From contig NZ_JAUCBZ010000015.1 of assembly GCF_034676545.1 (NCBI RefSeq), forward strand, positions 2,325,001 to 2,389,000: a DNA stretch of 64,000 bases. Reading direction: 5' to 3'. The position numbers and the translations under genes were made by a program. Shown here one piece after another: positions 8,123-17,158 of this stretch (positions within the stretch are counted from its first letter, which is position 1; each line of letters opens with the position of its first letter). This stretch comes from Pararhodobacter sp. (lineage in GTDB: Bacteria; Pseudomonadota; Alphaproteobacteria; Rhodobacterales; Rhodobacteraceae). The notes under the pieces are model-generated. The model saw only the letters and a program-made list of their open reading frames with translations, did no database searches and was not told where the DNA came from.

Positions 8123-9019
8123 ATGGCGGATTGGGATGACCTGCGGATCTTTCTGGCCGTGGCGCGCGGTGAAAGCCTGAGCCGCGCGGGCCGGGTGCTG
8201 AAGCTCGATGCCGCCACGGTCGGGCGGCGAATCGCCCGGTTCGAGGAGGCCTTGGGCGCGCGTCTGTTCACGCGCTCGCCGCAGGGCTATCTGCTGACCG
8301 ACGAGGGCGGGCGGCTGGTTGCGCACGCGCAGGCCATCGAGACCGAGGTTGAGCGCGCCCGCGATGCGGTGTCCGGATCGAGCGAGGGGATCACCGGGCA
8401 GGTGCGGATCGGCGCGCCCGACGGCGCCGCGAATTACCTGTTGCCGCAAGTGGTGGCCGAGATTGTCGCGCAGAACCCGGCGCTGGAGGTGCAGATCGTC
8501 GCCCTGCCACGGGTGTTTTCGCTGACCAAACGCGAGGCGGATATGGTGATTGCCGTGTCCAAACCCGAACAAGGCCGCGTGATCGCCCAGAAAATCACCG
8601 ACTACCGCCTGCATTTGGTGGCATCGCGCGCCTATCTGGCCAAGGCACCGCCGTTGAACACGCTGGCCGATCTGCCCGCGCATCGCGTGATCGGCTATAT
8701 CCCCGACATGATCTTTGACCGGGAGCTGGATTACCTGTCCGACCTTGGCATCGAACATCCGCCGGTCGCGTCCAACTCGGTCTCGGTGCAGTTGAACCTC
8801 ATTCGACAGGGGGCGGGTGTCGGCGTGGTGCATGATTTCGCGCTGCCCGCAGTGCCCGGCCTGCGCCGGATCCTGACGGCCGAATTCTCGTTGACCCGCG
8901 CGTTCCACCTGATCCGCCACGCCGACGACCGCCGCGTGCCCCGTGTCGAGCGTTTTGCCGCGGCGCTGGTCTCGGGCTTGCGGCGCGAAGTGGCACGGCT
9001 GGAAACACTCGCAGAGTGA
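8123..9019 (+). CDS. LysR-family regulator divergent from mmsA
   Basis: This 298-residue protein has an N-terminal winged helix-turn-helix (MADWDDLRIFLAVARGESLS, then LDAATVGRRIARFEEALGARLF) and a C-terminal LysR substrate-binding domain with the usual split (LLPQVVAEI, then FSLTKREADMVIAV). The ATG at 8123 follows AAAGG, and an upstream in-frame ATG at 8084 has no such site. Because it is transcribed away from mmsA across 114 bases, it probably controls mmsA and its own expression. The effector is unknown; a valine or propionate intermediate would be logical but is not shown. Confidence 0.88.
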   Translation: MADWDDLRIFLAVARGESLSRAGRVLKLDAATVGRRIARFEEALGARLFTRSPQGYLLTDEGGRLVAHAQAIETEVERARDAVSGSSEGITGQVRIGAPDGAANYLLPQVVAEIVAQNPALEVQIVALPRVFSLTKREADMVIAVSKPEQGRVIAQKITDYRLHLVASRAYLAKAPPLNTLADLPAHRVIGYIPDMIFDRELDYLSDLGIEHPPVASNSVSVQLNLIRQGAGVGVVHDFALPAVPGLRRILTAEFSLTRAFHLIRHADDRRVPRVERFAAALVSGLRREVARLETLAE

Positions 9020-9072
9020 CCTTGACACGAATCCTCAATGCGTTGACGCTGAGACAAAAAGGGAGACACACC

Positions 9073-9504
9073 ATGCTCGTCAGTCAGATTCTCAAAAACA
9101 AAGCCCAAGGCGTGTTGACCGTGTCACCCGGCGCAACCGTGCGCGAGGTCGTCGAAATCCTGACGAACAAGCGAATCGGTGCGGTCGTGGTGTCGAAAAG
9201 CGGCACAGACGTCAAAGGCATCATTTCAGAGCGCGATATCGTCCGCGAATTGTGCCGTGCCGGCGCGGTTTGCCTCGATGAAAAGGTCGAAAAAGTCATG
9301 ACCCGCGCGGTTCTCGGCTGCTCGCCCAAGGACACCTCCGACGCCGTGCTTGGAACCATGACCAGCAAACGCTTCCGCCACATGCCGGTGATGGAGGGCG
9401 ATACGATGGTCGGGTTCATCTCGATCGGGGATGTCGTGGCGGCGCGCATGTCCGAGTTGCAGATGGAAAAGGACGCGCTGACCGGGATGATCATGGGCAA
9501 CTGA
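9073..9504 (+). CDS. two-CBS-domain protein
   Basis: This 143-residue protein consists almost only of a tandem CBS pair: VSPGATVREVVEILTNKRIGAVVV with GIISERDIVREL, then RAVLGCSPKDTSDAVLGTMTSKRFRHMPV with VGFISIGDVV. CBS pairs bind adenosine nucleotides and act as energy or ligand sensors. Proteins of this size are common in alphaproteobacteria and have no agreed physiological role. The start at 9073 follows GGGAGA. It stands between the LysR gene and coaD on the same strand, but the 136-base gap to coaD shows no sign of an operon. Confidence 0.88.
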   Translation: MLVSQILKNKAQGVLTVSPGATVREVVEILTNKRIGAVVVSKSGTDVKGIISERDIVRELCRAGAVCLDEKVEKVMTRAVLGCSPKDTSDAVLGTMTSKRFRHMPVMEGDTMVGFISIGDVVAARMSELQMEKDALTGMIMGN

Positions 9505-9640
9505 GCCCGTGCCGGTGCGCCGGGGTTGTCTTGTGGGCACCATGTTTTCGCGAACATGACCGGCGCGCCGTTTCTGATCTTGCATCCGGGCGCGCAATAT
9601 TGTTGCGTGGGCCGACGTAGCGAAGGCGGAAGGACAATTC

Positions 9641-10156
9641 ATGCGCATCGGGCTCTATCCCGGAACCTTTGACCCGTTGACGCTGGGGCATATCGACATC
9701 ATCGCCCGCGCCGCCGATCTGGTTGACAGGTTGGTCATCGGCGTCGCGATCAACCGCGACAAGGGGCCGTTGTTCTCGTTGGAACAGCGCGTCGCCATGA
9801 TCGAGGCAGAATGCGCCGAATTGAGCCGACAAAGCGGAACCGAGATTGTCGTGCATCCGTTCGAGAACCTGTTGATTGATTGCGCCCGCGATGTCGGCGC
9901 GCAGACCATCATCCGGGGGCTGCGGGCGGTTGCGGATTTCGAGTATGAGTTCCAGATGGTCGGCATGAACCGCGCGCTGGATAAATCCATCGAGACGGTT
10001 TTCTTGATGGCGGATGCGCGGCGTCAGGCGATTGCCTCGAAGCTGGTCAAGGAAATCGCGCGCCTTGGCGGCGATGTGACGAAATTCGTCCCCGAGCTGG
10101 TCAACACGGCGCTGCGCGAACGGTTTGGCCCGATCACCAGCCACAGCCCCGGATAA
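9641..10156 (+). CDS. coaD: phosphopantetheine adenylyltransferase
   Basis: This 171-residue enzyme makes dephospho-CoA from 4'-phosphopantetheine and ATP, the penultimate step of coenzyme A synthesis. It shows the nucleotidyltransferase motif YPGTFDPLTLGHIDI near the N-terminus and the C-terminal ISSTxxR-like region replaced by ASKLVKEIARLGGDV, as in many alphaproteobacterial CoaD. RGLRAVADFEYEFQMVGMNR is also typical. The ATG follows GGAAGGA. It converges closely on the antiporter gene (stops 9 bases apart), so no separate terminator could be assigned. Confidence 0.96.
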   Translation: MRIGLYPGTFDPLTLGHIDIIARAADLVDRLVIGVAINRDKGPLFSLEQRVAMIEAECAELSRQSGTEIVVHPFENLLIDCARDVGAQTIIRGLRAVADFEYEFQMVGMNRALDKSIETVFLMADARRQAIASKLVKEIARLGGDVTKFVPELVNTALRERFGPITSHSPG

Positions 10157-10165
10157 TCAACCCGG

Positions 10166-12670
10166 CTAGAGCTTGCTCAGCGTCGAATCATCAAGCGCGA
10201 CGCCACGTTTCTGCGCGCTGTCGAGCACCGCGTCGCGCAGGCTTTCATCGCTTTTGAGCAACTGCAAGAACCGCGCTTCGTCGAGGGTCAGCAAGGTGCA
10301 TTGGGTGATGGCGGTCGTGTGCCCGCGGCGCGCGTTGCGGCGCAGCAACGCCAGATGGCCAAACATCTCGCCGCGGCCCAAACGATACACCTGACCGGCG
10401 CGCACCTGCTCGACCGCGCCCGAGGCGATGAACCAGACCTTGTTCGGCAATTCATGTTGTTTCAGTAAGACTGTCCCGCGCGACGCATAGACCGTGCGCA
10501 TCTTCTTGCCCAGGGCGGCGCGCGTTTCCGGCGACATCCCCGCGAACAGCGGGAAGCCTGCGACCAGCACTTCGCGTTGCACATCCAGATCCAGATGCGG
10601 GCGTTTCGCCAAGGCGGCCCGTCGGCGGGCAATGCCGTCGTTCAGCACCAAGCGCAGTTCAGGGCCGATCAATCCGTCATCGACCAGCGCGGAATACTCC
10701 AGCTCTTCCTGTGACAGAACGATCTGCCGGATCAGGCGACGTTCAAGATCCTCGGCATAGCCGGGAAATTGCAGCCGCAGACCGGCCAGCGCCTGATCGG
10801 CCTCGTCCATGCGCCGTTCCAGCAAATCGTGCAGCAGATCGCCGACGCGTTTGCCATGAATGCGCCGGATGCGCGTGTCGATGAAGGCGTGCAGGTCGCG
10901 CAAAATTGCCACCCGCGCCACCAGATGCTCGAATCGGTCTGCGGTCATCCGTTCGAGGGGGGCGGACAAACCCAGGCGGTTGTGCAACACGCTGGCCACG
11001 CGGTCGGTCAGCCCCGCGCCGCGCGTCAAGCGGGCGGTGGTCAGATAGCCCAGGCGCCCGCCGCTGCGCGTGCCCTCGATCAAGCGGTCGACATCGGCAA
11101 TCATGCGGTTGGCCAAACTGGCGGGCAACAGGCCTTCCTTGAAGGCTTCAAGGATCATGTCCCGTTCGCGCCCGGCCAGCGCCACCAGCCCCAGTGTGAT
11201 GCGGTCGCGGTCGGCGATCTCGGTGCCCTCATCCGCCTTTGCCACGGCATCATCGACGCGGGTGGCAAAGCGTTTGGCCTCCTCGCGCACGGTTTCCTGC
11301 GCCAGGCCGAAATCGCGCGCCGTGTCGGCCACCGTCTCGCGCACGGTTTGCAGGGCCACGGCGACGACCTGCGCCGACAGGGCCTGATCGAGTTTCGACA
11401 ACCGGTCCAACCCCAGCTTGGCGATCACGAAGCGCAGCGTGGTGCCCTGAACAATCAAGGTGAACAGGGTGAAGCCGGTGGCGATGATACCCACATGACG
11501 CTTGATATCCGACGGAATCCGCACGCTTTCAGTGACCGTCAGCGCCAGCGCCAGGGTCACGGCACCGCGCAGCCCCCCCCAGAGAATAGCCGTGCGGTAT
11601 TTGGTGTCGATCCTCGGCGACAGCTTCAGGCGGCTCATCAAGGGTAACAGGCCGAACAGGATCGTCGCGCGCGCCGCCAGCGCGGCAACAACGGTCACGG
11701 CAATCAGGAAAAGATCATGCAGCGTGACATTGGCCAGCAGGTTGGGGATCAACAGGGCGGCCAGCACAAAGATCAACCCTCCGGCCCAATAGGCCAGCAG
11801 GTCCCAGGTGTCCCCCAGTTGCGCGCGCGTGGGCGGTGACAAGAGGCCGGGCGCATGGAAATTGACCGCCAGTCCGGCGGCCACCACGGCGACCACGCCC
11901 GACGCACCCAGCAAGGTCTCGGCCAGCAAGAACACCAGATAGGGCAGGGCGACCGACATCGACATTTGTCCCAGCGGGTGCAGTGACAGCCGCGCAATGG
12001 CCGAAAGCGCCACACGCCCGACGATCCAACCGGTGATGCCGCCGCCAATCAGCAGCCAGGGAAACTGATACGCGACATTGGAAAGCTGCGGGTTGGGGAT
12101 GCCAAAGGCCACGAAGGCAAAGAACAGACCGAACAGCGCGATGGCGGCTGCGTCATTCAGCAGGCTTTCGCCCTCGACAATGCGCGCCAGCCGTTGCGGG
12201 GCGGGGGTCGCGCGGAAAATGCCGACCACGGCCGAGGGGTCGGTGGTCGAGACAATCGCGCCGATCATCAGGCAGGTCATCAACGACAACCCGGCAATCG
12301 GATAAAGCGCCCAGCCGACCGCCAGCGTACTGACCACAACGGCGACCACCGCCAGCAGCAGGATCGGCACCCAGTCATCCAACATGCGGCGGATGTCGAG
12401 GGACAGCGAGACCTGAAAAATCAGCGTCGGCAGAAAGACATAGAGGAACAGGTTGGCGCGGATCGGAAGATCCTGGATGGCGGCGGCGGCGGCGGCGATT
12501 CCGTCGGGCACCGGCAGCGTGACCAGAGCCGTTGACACGATGCCGATCACAATGCCCATCAAGGCCAGAACCACGGTCGCGGGCAGGCGCAAGCGCGCTG
12601 CCACGGGTTCCGACAACCCGATGACAACGAACAAACCGGCAATGATGGCGACAATGACAACAATATCCAT
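10166..12670 (-). CDS. Na+/H+ antiporter (CPA1/NhaP type) with C-terminal cyclic-nucleotide-binding-like domain
   Basis: The protein is 834 residues long. The first 420 or so form a CPA1 antiporter membrane domain with about 12 hydrophobic segments, including STTDPSAVVGIFR and GESLLNDAAAIALFGLFF, the conserved ion-site region. A long soluble helical region follows. The last 140 residues form a Crp/cNMP-like beta-roll (FPLFAGMSPETRAALGKKM, then GEMFGHLALLRRNARRGH). This layout matches bacterial relatives of SOS1-type exchangers that regulate Na+ and pH. The phosphate-binding motif is degenerate, so real cNMP binding is uncertain. The start at 12670 or 12676 lies directly behind the gap terminator and has only a weak ribosome site. 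Confidence 0.88.
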   Translation of the reverse strand: MDIVVIVAIIAGLFVVIGLSEPVAARLRLPATVVLALMGIVIGIVSTALVTLPVPDGIAAAAAAIQDLPIRANLFLYVFLPTLIFQVSLSLDIRRMLDDWVPILLLAVVAVVVSTLAVGWALYPIAGLSLMTCLMIGAIVSTTDPSAVVGIFRATPAPQRLARIVEGESLLNDAAAIALFGLFFAFVAFGIPNPQLSNVAYQFPWLLIGGGITGWIVGRVALSAIARLSLHPLGQMSMSVALPYLVFLLAETLLGASGVVAVVAAGLAVNFHAPGLLSPPTRAQLGDTWDLLAYWAGGLIFVLAALLIPNLLANVTLHDLFLIAVTVVAALAARATILFGLLPLMSRLKLSPRIDTKYRTAILWGGLRGAVTLALALTVTESVRIPSDIKRHVGIIATGFTLFTLIVQGTTLRFVIAKLGLDRLSKLDQALSAQVVAVALQTVRETVADTARDFGLAQETVREEAKRFATRVDDAVAKADEGTEIADRDRITLGLVALAGRERDMILEAFKEGLLPASLANRMIADVDRLIEGTRSGGRLGYLTTARLTRGAGLTDRVASVLHNRLGLSAPLERMTADRFEHLVARVAILRDLHAFIDTRIRRIHGKRVGDLLHDLLERRMDEADQALAGLRLQFPGYAEDLERRLIRQIVLSQEELEYSALVDDGLIGPELRLVLNDGIARRRAALAKRPHLDLDVQREVLVAGFPLFAGMSPETRAALGKKMRTVYASRGTVLLKQHELPNKVWFIASGAVEQVRAGQVYRLGRGEMFGHLALLRRNARRGHTTAITQCTLLTLDEARFLQLLKSDESLRDAVLDSAQKRGVALDDSTLSKL

Positions 12671-12686
12671 GCGCATGGGATAAATG

Positions 12687-12717
12687 GAAAACCCCTGAGG
12701 CGCGAGGCACTCAGGGG
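12687..12717 (-). terminator. intrinsic terminator of the first gap gene
   Basis: An 8-bp stem (CCCCTGAG and CTCAGGGG) with a 10-base loop is followed by TTTT on the minus strand. It lies 36 bases after the gap stop and only 11 bases before the antiporter start, so the antiporter needs its own promoter or relies on read-through. Confidence 0.8.
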
Positions 12718-12752
12718 TCAATTTTCGGTATTACGATGCAATAAATCCGTGT

Positions 12753-13754
12753 TCAGCGCAGTTTGGCAATTTCCGCAACGGTATCGAGCATACGGTTCGA
12801 AAATCCCCACTCGTTGTCGTACCAGGCCATGACCCGAACCATGGTGCCATCCATCACCTTGGTCTGGTCCAGGGCGACAATGGCAGAGCGCGGATCATGG
12901 TTGAAATCAATCGACACGTTCTCGGCGGTGGTGACGCCCAGAATGCCCTTGAGCGGCCCCTCCGAGGCGGCGATCAGGGCGGCGTTCACCTCATCGACGG
13001 TGGTGGCACGCGCAGAGTCGATGGTCAGGTCGATGGCCGACACATTGGGCGTCGGAATCCGAATCGCCACGCCGTCAAGCTTGCCGTCCAGCTCGGGCAA
13101 CACCAGCCCCACGGCCTTGGCCGCGCCGGTCGAGGTCGGGATCATGCTGAGCGCCGCGGCGCGTGCCCGGTAGAGATCCTTGTGCAGCGTGTCCAATGTC
13201 GGCTGGTCGCCGGTATAGGCGTGGATCGTGGTCATGAACCCTTTGACGATGCCCACCGACTCATTGAGCACCTTGGCCACCGGGGCCAGGCAGTTGGTGG
13301 TGCAGCTGGCGTTCGAGATGATCTTGTCGTCAGCGCGCAGGGTCTGATGGTTGACGCCGTAGACGATGGTCCGGTCGGCCCCTTTCGAGGGGGCCGAGAC
13401 CAGCACACGCGACGCGCCGTTTTCCAGATAGACCTTGGCCTTGTCGGCATCGCGGAACACGCCGGTGCATTCCAGCACCACGTCGATATCGGACCACGGC
13501 AGGTCAGCCGGGTTGCGCAGCGCCGTCACCCGAATTCGGCCGCGGCCGACGTCAATCCAGTCCTCGCCGGTGGTGACCTCGGCGTTCAGGCGTCCGTGGA
13601 CGCTGTCAAAGCGCAGCAGATGGGCGTTGGCCTCGACCGAGCCCAGATCATTGATGGCGACGATTTCGATATCCAAGCGGTTTTGCTCGAGCAGTGCGCG
13701 CAAGATCAGACGCCCAATGCGGCCGAAACCGTTGATGGCAACCGTGGTGGTCAT
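12753..13754 (-). CDS. gap: glyceraldehyde-3-phosphate dehydrogenase, NAD-type
   Basis: This 333-residue type I GAPDH has the Rossmann start VAINGFGRIGR, the active-site Cys in NASCTTNCLAPV and the C-terminal WYDNEWGFSNRML. Residue 36 is Asp in the segment VAINDLG, the residue that normally holds the adenosine ribose of NAD+, so NAD+ dependence and a glycolytic role are expected. The start at 13754 follows GGGAAC. A second GAPDH gene of the same length lies immediately upstream on the same strand. A LacI-type palindrome sits 26-39 bases before the start. Confidence 0.95.
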   Translation of the reverse strand: MTTTVAINGFGRIGRLILRALLEQNRLDIEIVAINDLGSVEANAHLLRFDSVHGRLNAEVTTGEDWIDVGRGRIRVTALRNPADLPWSDIDVVLECTGVFRDADKAKVYLENGASRVLVSAPSKGADRTIVYGVNHQTLRADDKIISNASCTTNCLAPVAKVLNESVGIVKGFMTTIHAYTGDQPTLDTLHKDLYRARAAALSMIPTSTGAAKAVGLVLPELDGKLDGVAIRIPTPNVSAIDLTIDSARATTVDEVNAALIAASEGPLKGILGVTTAENVSIDFNHDPRSAIVALDQTKVMDGTMVRVMAWYDNEWGFSNRMLDTVAEIAKLR

Positions 13755-13779
13755 GGGGAGTTCCCTTTCTGACGTCAAT

Positions 13780-13793
13780 TGTTGGCGCTAACA
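13780..13793 (-). promoter_or_regulatory. LacI-type palindrome upstream of gap
   Basis: TGTTGGCGCTAACA differs at one position from the perfect palindrome TGTTAGCGCTAACA. Its CG-centred form is typical of LacI-family operators, and the central-carbon regulator CceR of alphaproteobacteria is thought to use a similar box. It overlaps the expected promoter of the first gap gene. The regulator gene is not in the window. Confidence 0.5.
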
Positions 13794-13886
13794 TTACTAT
13801 TTTTGCGCAAAGGTCAATCACAAATCCCGGTGCGCGTGTGTCGAAGGTGCCGAGGTGATATCTGCGCCGAACCCGCATGATACACG

Positions 13887-13917
13887 AAAAACCCCGAGGC
13901 TGCGACAGCCCCGGGGT
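13887..13917 (-). terminator. intrinsic terminator of the second gap gene
   Basis: An 11-bp stem with one mismatch (ACCCCG plus GGCTG pairing with CAGCC plus CGGGGT) and a 3-base loop is followed on the minus strand by TTTTT. It lies 30 bases past the stop of the upstream GAPDH gene, which separates the two paralogues into different transcripts. Confidence 0.85.
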
Positions 13918-13946
13918 TCAATGTCAGTCCATCAACCGTGATGGTG

Positions 13947-14948
13947 TCAGATCAAGCGGCCCATGGCGCCGGCAACATCGGCCATCCGCGCCGAGAAGCC
14001 CCATTCATTGTCATACCACGCCAAGACCCGCACCAACCGCGTGCCGGTAACCTTGGTTTGGTCCGGTGCAAAGATCGAGGAATAGGTGGTGTGGTTGAAG
14101 TCGATCGACACCTTGGGCTCTGGATCATAGGACAACACCGCCCCCATCGACCCCGCCGCTGCTTTTTGCATGATCTCGTTGACGTCCTGCACGGTCACGT
14201 CACGACCCGCGATAAAGGTCAGATCGACGGCGGAGACGTTTGGCGTGGGCACGCGAATCGCGGTGCCATCAAGCTTGCCGGCCAATTCGGGCAACACCTC
14301 GCCCAAGGCTTTGGCGGCCCCGGTCGAGGTCGGGATCATCGCCATGGCGGCGGCGCGCGCGCGGTAAAGGTCGGCGTGGCGGCGGTCCAGCGTTGGCTGA
14401 TCGCCGGTGTAGCTGTGAATCGTGGTCATGATGCCCGATTCAATGCCGATTGCGTCGTTCAACACCTTGGCCAGCGGCGCGAGGCAGTTCGTCGTGCACG
14501 AGCCGTTCGAGACAACCAGGTGTTCGCCGGTCAACGCACGGTGGTTGACGCCGTAAACAATGGTCTTGTCCGCGTTCTTGGCCGGGGCCGAGACCAGAAC
14601 GCGCTTGGCGCCACGGGTCAGGTGCACGGCGGCCTTGTCGCGGTCGTTGAATTTGCCGGTGCATTCCAGCACCACATCGACGCCGTCCCAATCCAGCTCT
14701 TGCGGGTCATAGGTGGACATGACGCGGATCGGACCGCGGCCCAGATCCAGCGTATTGCCCTCAACCCGGATCTGCCCCGGAAAGCGGCCATGTACGCTGT
14801 CGTATTTCAGCAAATGCGCGTTGGTCTCGATCGGGCCGGTGGCGTTGATCGCGACCACTTCAACATCGTTGCGCGCGCTTTCGGCGATATGCGCAAGGGT
14901 GCAACGACCGATGCGTCCAAAACCATTGATGGCAAGTCTGATTGTCAT
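13947..14948 (-). CDS. glyceraldehyde-3-phosphate dehydrogenase paralogue, probably NADP-using
   Basis: This 333-residue paralogue is collinear with the first GAPDH and has the active Cys in NGSCTTNCLAPL. Residue 36, Asp in the NAD-type gene next door, is Ala here (VAINATGPIE), as in GapB-type enzymes such as that of Bacillus subtilis, where loss of this Asp permits NADP+. The nearby substrate-loop segment reads LDRRHADL. This suggests a gluconeogenic or NADPH-producing role, inferred from sequence only. The start at 14948 follows GGAGG. The gene has its own strong terminator, so it can be regulated separately from its neighbour. Confidence 0.92.
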   Translation of the reverse strand: MTIRLAINGFGRIGRCTLAHIAESARNDVEVVAINATGPIETNAHLLKYDSVHGRFPGQIRVEGNTLDLGRGPIRVMSTYDPQELDWDGVDVVLECTGKFNDRDKAAVHLTRGAKRVLVSAPAKNADKTIVYGVNHRALTGEHLVVSNGSCTTNCLAPLAKVLNDAIGIESGIMTTIHSYTGDQPTLDRRHADLYRARAAAMAMIPTSTGAAKALGEVLPELAGKLDGTAIRVPTPNVSAVDLTFIAGRDVTVQDVNEIMQKAAAGSMGAVLSYDPEPKVSIDFNHTTYSSIFAPDQTKVTGTRLVRVLAWYDNEWGFSARMADVAGAMGRLI

Positions 14949-15229
14949 TTGTCCAGCCTCCGAGAAAAATGGGTCCATGAAGGATTGGGCTGGCCACAAT
15001 ATCAGAGGCGCACCCGGTCGAGGTTAGCCAAGTGTATACAGGTCCAATGGTGTCGAAGAAAGGGCAGGAATCGAGATTTCGCAAGGCGTTAGCGGTAAAC
15101 ATGCCGCGGCTGGGCGTGTTTGCGTTAACGATTTCTCACGGTCCTTGATGCCAAACCGGAAACGGTTCGCATCCGGACTCGCGCCATGCTTTGACGTTCG
15201 GCGCGTTGCATCGCGTCGGGCACTCTCTT

Positions 15230-15577
15230 ATGACCAACGCAGAGATCCAAAACGGGCACCCAGGAATGATCACTCAGATCGCAATCGCCGTCTACATGAT
15301 TGCCTTGAACACGGCCGCGTTTTGGCTTTTTGTCCATGACAAACGCGCGGCGATTGCCGGAACCCGCCGCATCCCCGAGGATCGGTTGCTGGCGGTGGCG
15401 TTTCTGGGCGGATCCATCGGCTGCAAGCTGGGGCAGATGATCAACCGCCACAAGATCCGCAAAGAGCCGTTTCGCCAGCAGCTGAACGGCATCCTCGCGG
15501 TGCAGATCGTCGCGATGGCGGCGGCCTTTGCGCTGCATATGGTGCAGAACACCTATATTCCGGTCATCATCAACTGA
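15230..15577 (+). CDS. DUF1294 membrane protein
   Basis: This 115-residue protein has two or three hydrophobic segments (about residues 14-32 and 90-110) around a conserved loop DKRAAIAGTRRIPEDRLLAVAFLGGSIGCKLGQ, with a following RHKIRKEPFR motif. This pattern defines DUF1294, a family of small membrane proteins of unknown function, sometimes fused to cold-shock domains (not here). The start is uncertain: ATG 15230, ATG 15266 and an upstream TTG at 15191 are all possible, and none has a convincing ribosome site. It is divergent from the second gap gene and convergent with ltaE. Confidence 0.75.
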   Translation: MTNAEIQNGHPGMITQIAIAVYMIALNTAAFWLFVHDKRAAIAGTRRIPEDRLLAVAFLGGSIGCKLGQMINRHKIRKEPFRQQLNGILAVQIVAMAAAFALHMVQNTYIPVIIN

Positions 15578-15606
15578 CGGTCCCCCGGGCGGCAGGCGCG
15601 GCGGGT

Positions 15607-16662
15607 TCAGCCGGAAATCGCCTGCGCCAGTGCCGTTACAAACCTGTCCACATGCGCCTCGGTTGTGGACCACGAGGCGACAAACCGCGCCTGCAACAGC
15701 TCATCATCAGGCCCGTCGGCATGATCGCCGGGCCAGTCATAATACACCGCACCCGCCGCCCGCAACGCCCGGTGCGCGGCGCGCGGCAATTGCGCAAACA
15801 GCAGATTTCCGCCGCGCGGATGGATCAAACTGGCACCGGCCTTGATCAGCCCCTGTTCCAGCCGCGCCGCGCTGGCATTGGCGCGCGCCGCCAGGTCCAG
15901 CCAGAGACCGTCGGTCAGATAGGCCTCCATCTGTGCCGACAAATACCGATGCTTGGACACCAGATGCCCGCCGCGCTTGCGCCGCAGCTCGAATTCCCGC
16001 GCGCGGGCCGGGTCGAACATCACCACCGCCTCGACACCCAGCAAGCCGTTTTTCGTGCCGCCAAAGCTGACCACATCCACCCCCGCGCGCCACGTCATCT
16101 CGGCAGGGGTGCAGCCCTCGGCGACGATGGCATTGGCGAATCGCGCGCCGTCCAGATGCACGGGCAGGCCGTGGGATTTGGCGATCGCCGCCAGTTCGGC
16201 GATCTGCGCCACGGAATAGCGTGCGCCGCGTTCGGTCAGGTTGGTCAGGCTGAGAAGGCCGGGTTGCGCGTGATGCACGGCATTTGACGCCCCCGCCAGC
16301 CGCATGCGCAGGTCGTGCGGGTCGATGATCCCGTCGGCCCCGTCCAGCAAGGTCAGCTTTGCGCCGCCGGCGTAAAACTCGGGCGCGTTGCATTCATCCT
16401 CTTCGATATGGGCGACGCGGTGGCAATAGATCGCGTGCCACGGCTGCACATGACTGGCAATCGCCAGCGCATTGGCCGCTGTCCCGGTCGCGACCAGATA
16501 CACGGCGGCCTCCGGGGCCTCGAACACCTCGCGAATCTGACCGCGCACCCGGTCCATCAGCGAGTCGGCACCATAGCCCAGCGAGAACCCGTCATTGGCC
16601 CGCAGCAGGGCCTGCATCACTTGATCGGGCGCGCCCGAGGTGTTGTCAGAGGCGAAAAACAT
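15607..16662 (-). CDS. ltaE: low-specificity threonine aldolase
   Basis: This 351-residue PLP enzyme splits L-threonine or L-allo-threonine into glycine and acetaldehyde. It begins MFFASDNTSGAPDQVM, typical of the beta-eliminating lyase/threonine aldolase fold, followed by VATGTAANALAI for cofactor phosphate binding. The PLP-lysine region VVSFGGTKNGLLG contains the reactive Lys. The start at 16662 overlaps the stop of the YcgN gene by one base (TGATG) and follows GAGGAAA, so the pair is probably co-translated. It converges with the DUF1294 gene. Confidence 0.92.
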   Translation of the reverse strand: MFFASDNTSGAPDQVMQALLRANDGFSLGYGADSLMDRVRGQIREVFEAPEAAVYLVATGTAANALAIASHVQPWHAIYCHRVAHIEEDECNAPEFYAGGAKLTLLDGADGIIDPHDLRMRLAGASNAVHHAQPGLLSLTNLTERGARYSVAQIAELAAIAKSHGLPVHLDGARFANAIVAEGCTPAEMTWRAGVDVVSFGGTKNGLLGVEAVVMFDPARAREFELRRKRGGHLVSKHRYLSAQMEAYLTDGLWLDLAARANASAARLEQGLIKAGASLIHPRGGNLLFAQLPRAAHRALRAAGAVYYDWPGDHADGPDDELLQARFVASWSTTEAHVDRFVTALAQAISG

Positions 16663-17111
16663 CAGATTTCCTCGTCGATTATGTGATCTTCCCAATCTTC
16701 CTCGGGGATACTCATCTCGCCCAAGGTGCGGTTGCGCATCGAGATCCCCGCCGTGTGCACCGTGTTCGGATCGCCCGAGATCAGCGGGTGCCAATCGGCC
16801 AAGCCGCGCCCCTCGTTCAACCGCCTGTAGGCGCAGCTTTTCGGCATCCAGTAGGCGGTGGTTTCAATCGTGTCGGGCGTCAGCACCACGCATTCGGGCA
16901 CGATGGTCTTGCGGATTTCATAGTTGGAACAGCGGCAGGTCGCGTCATCGAGCAACCGGCAGGCGATATTGGTGAAAAACACCTCGCCGGTGTCGGCGTC
17001 CTCCAGCTTGTTCAGGCAGCATTTGCCGCAGCCATCGCACAACGCCTCCCATTCCTGAGGCGTCATCTGGTCGAGGGGGACCGTGTCCCAAAAATTCTTG
17101 CGCAAGGTCAT
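16662..17111 (-). CDS. YcgN/UPF0260 cysteine-cluster protein
   Basis: This 149-residue protein starts MTLRKNFWDTVPLDQMTPQEWEAL and carries the cysteine set CDGCGKCCLNKL, then CRLLDDATCRCSNY, then VVLTPDTIETTAYWMPKSCAYR. This is the UPF0260 family, with eight or more conserved cysteines that probably bind a zinc ion or iron-sulfur cluster. No function is established. The length is normal for the family. It is followed by ltaE with a one-base overlap and preceded by ribF in the same direction, 47 bases away. Confidence 0.9.
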   Translation of the reverse strand: MTLRKNFWDTVPLDQMTPQEWEALCDGCGKCCLNKLEDADTGEVFFTNIACRLLDDATCRCSNYEIRKTIVPECVVLTPDTIETTAYWMPKSCAYRRLNEGRGLADWHPLISGDPNTVHTAGISMRNRTLGEMSIPEEDWEDHIIDEEI

Positions 17112-17158
17112 GGGCGCAGGTTTGGAAGATTTCGCGGCGAAAGGGAAGGGTGGTTGCC

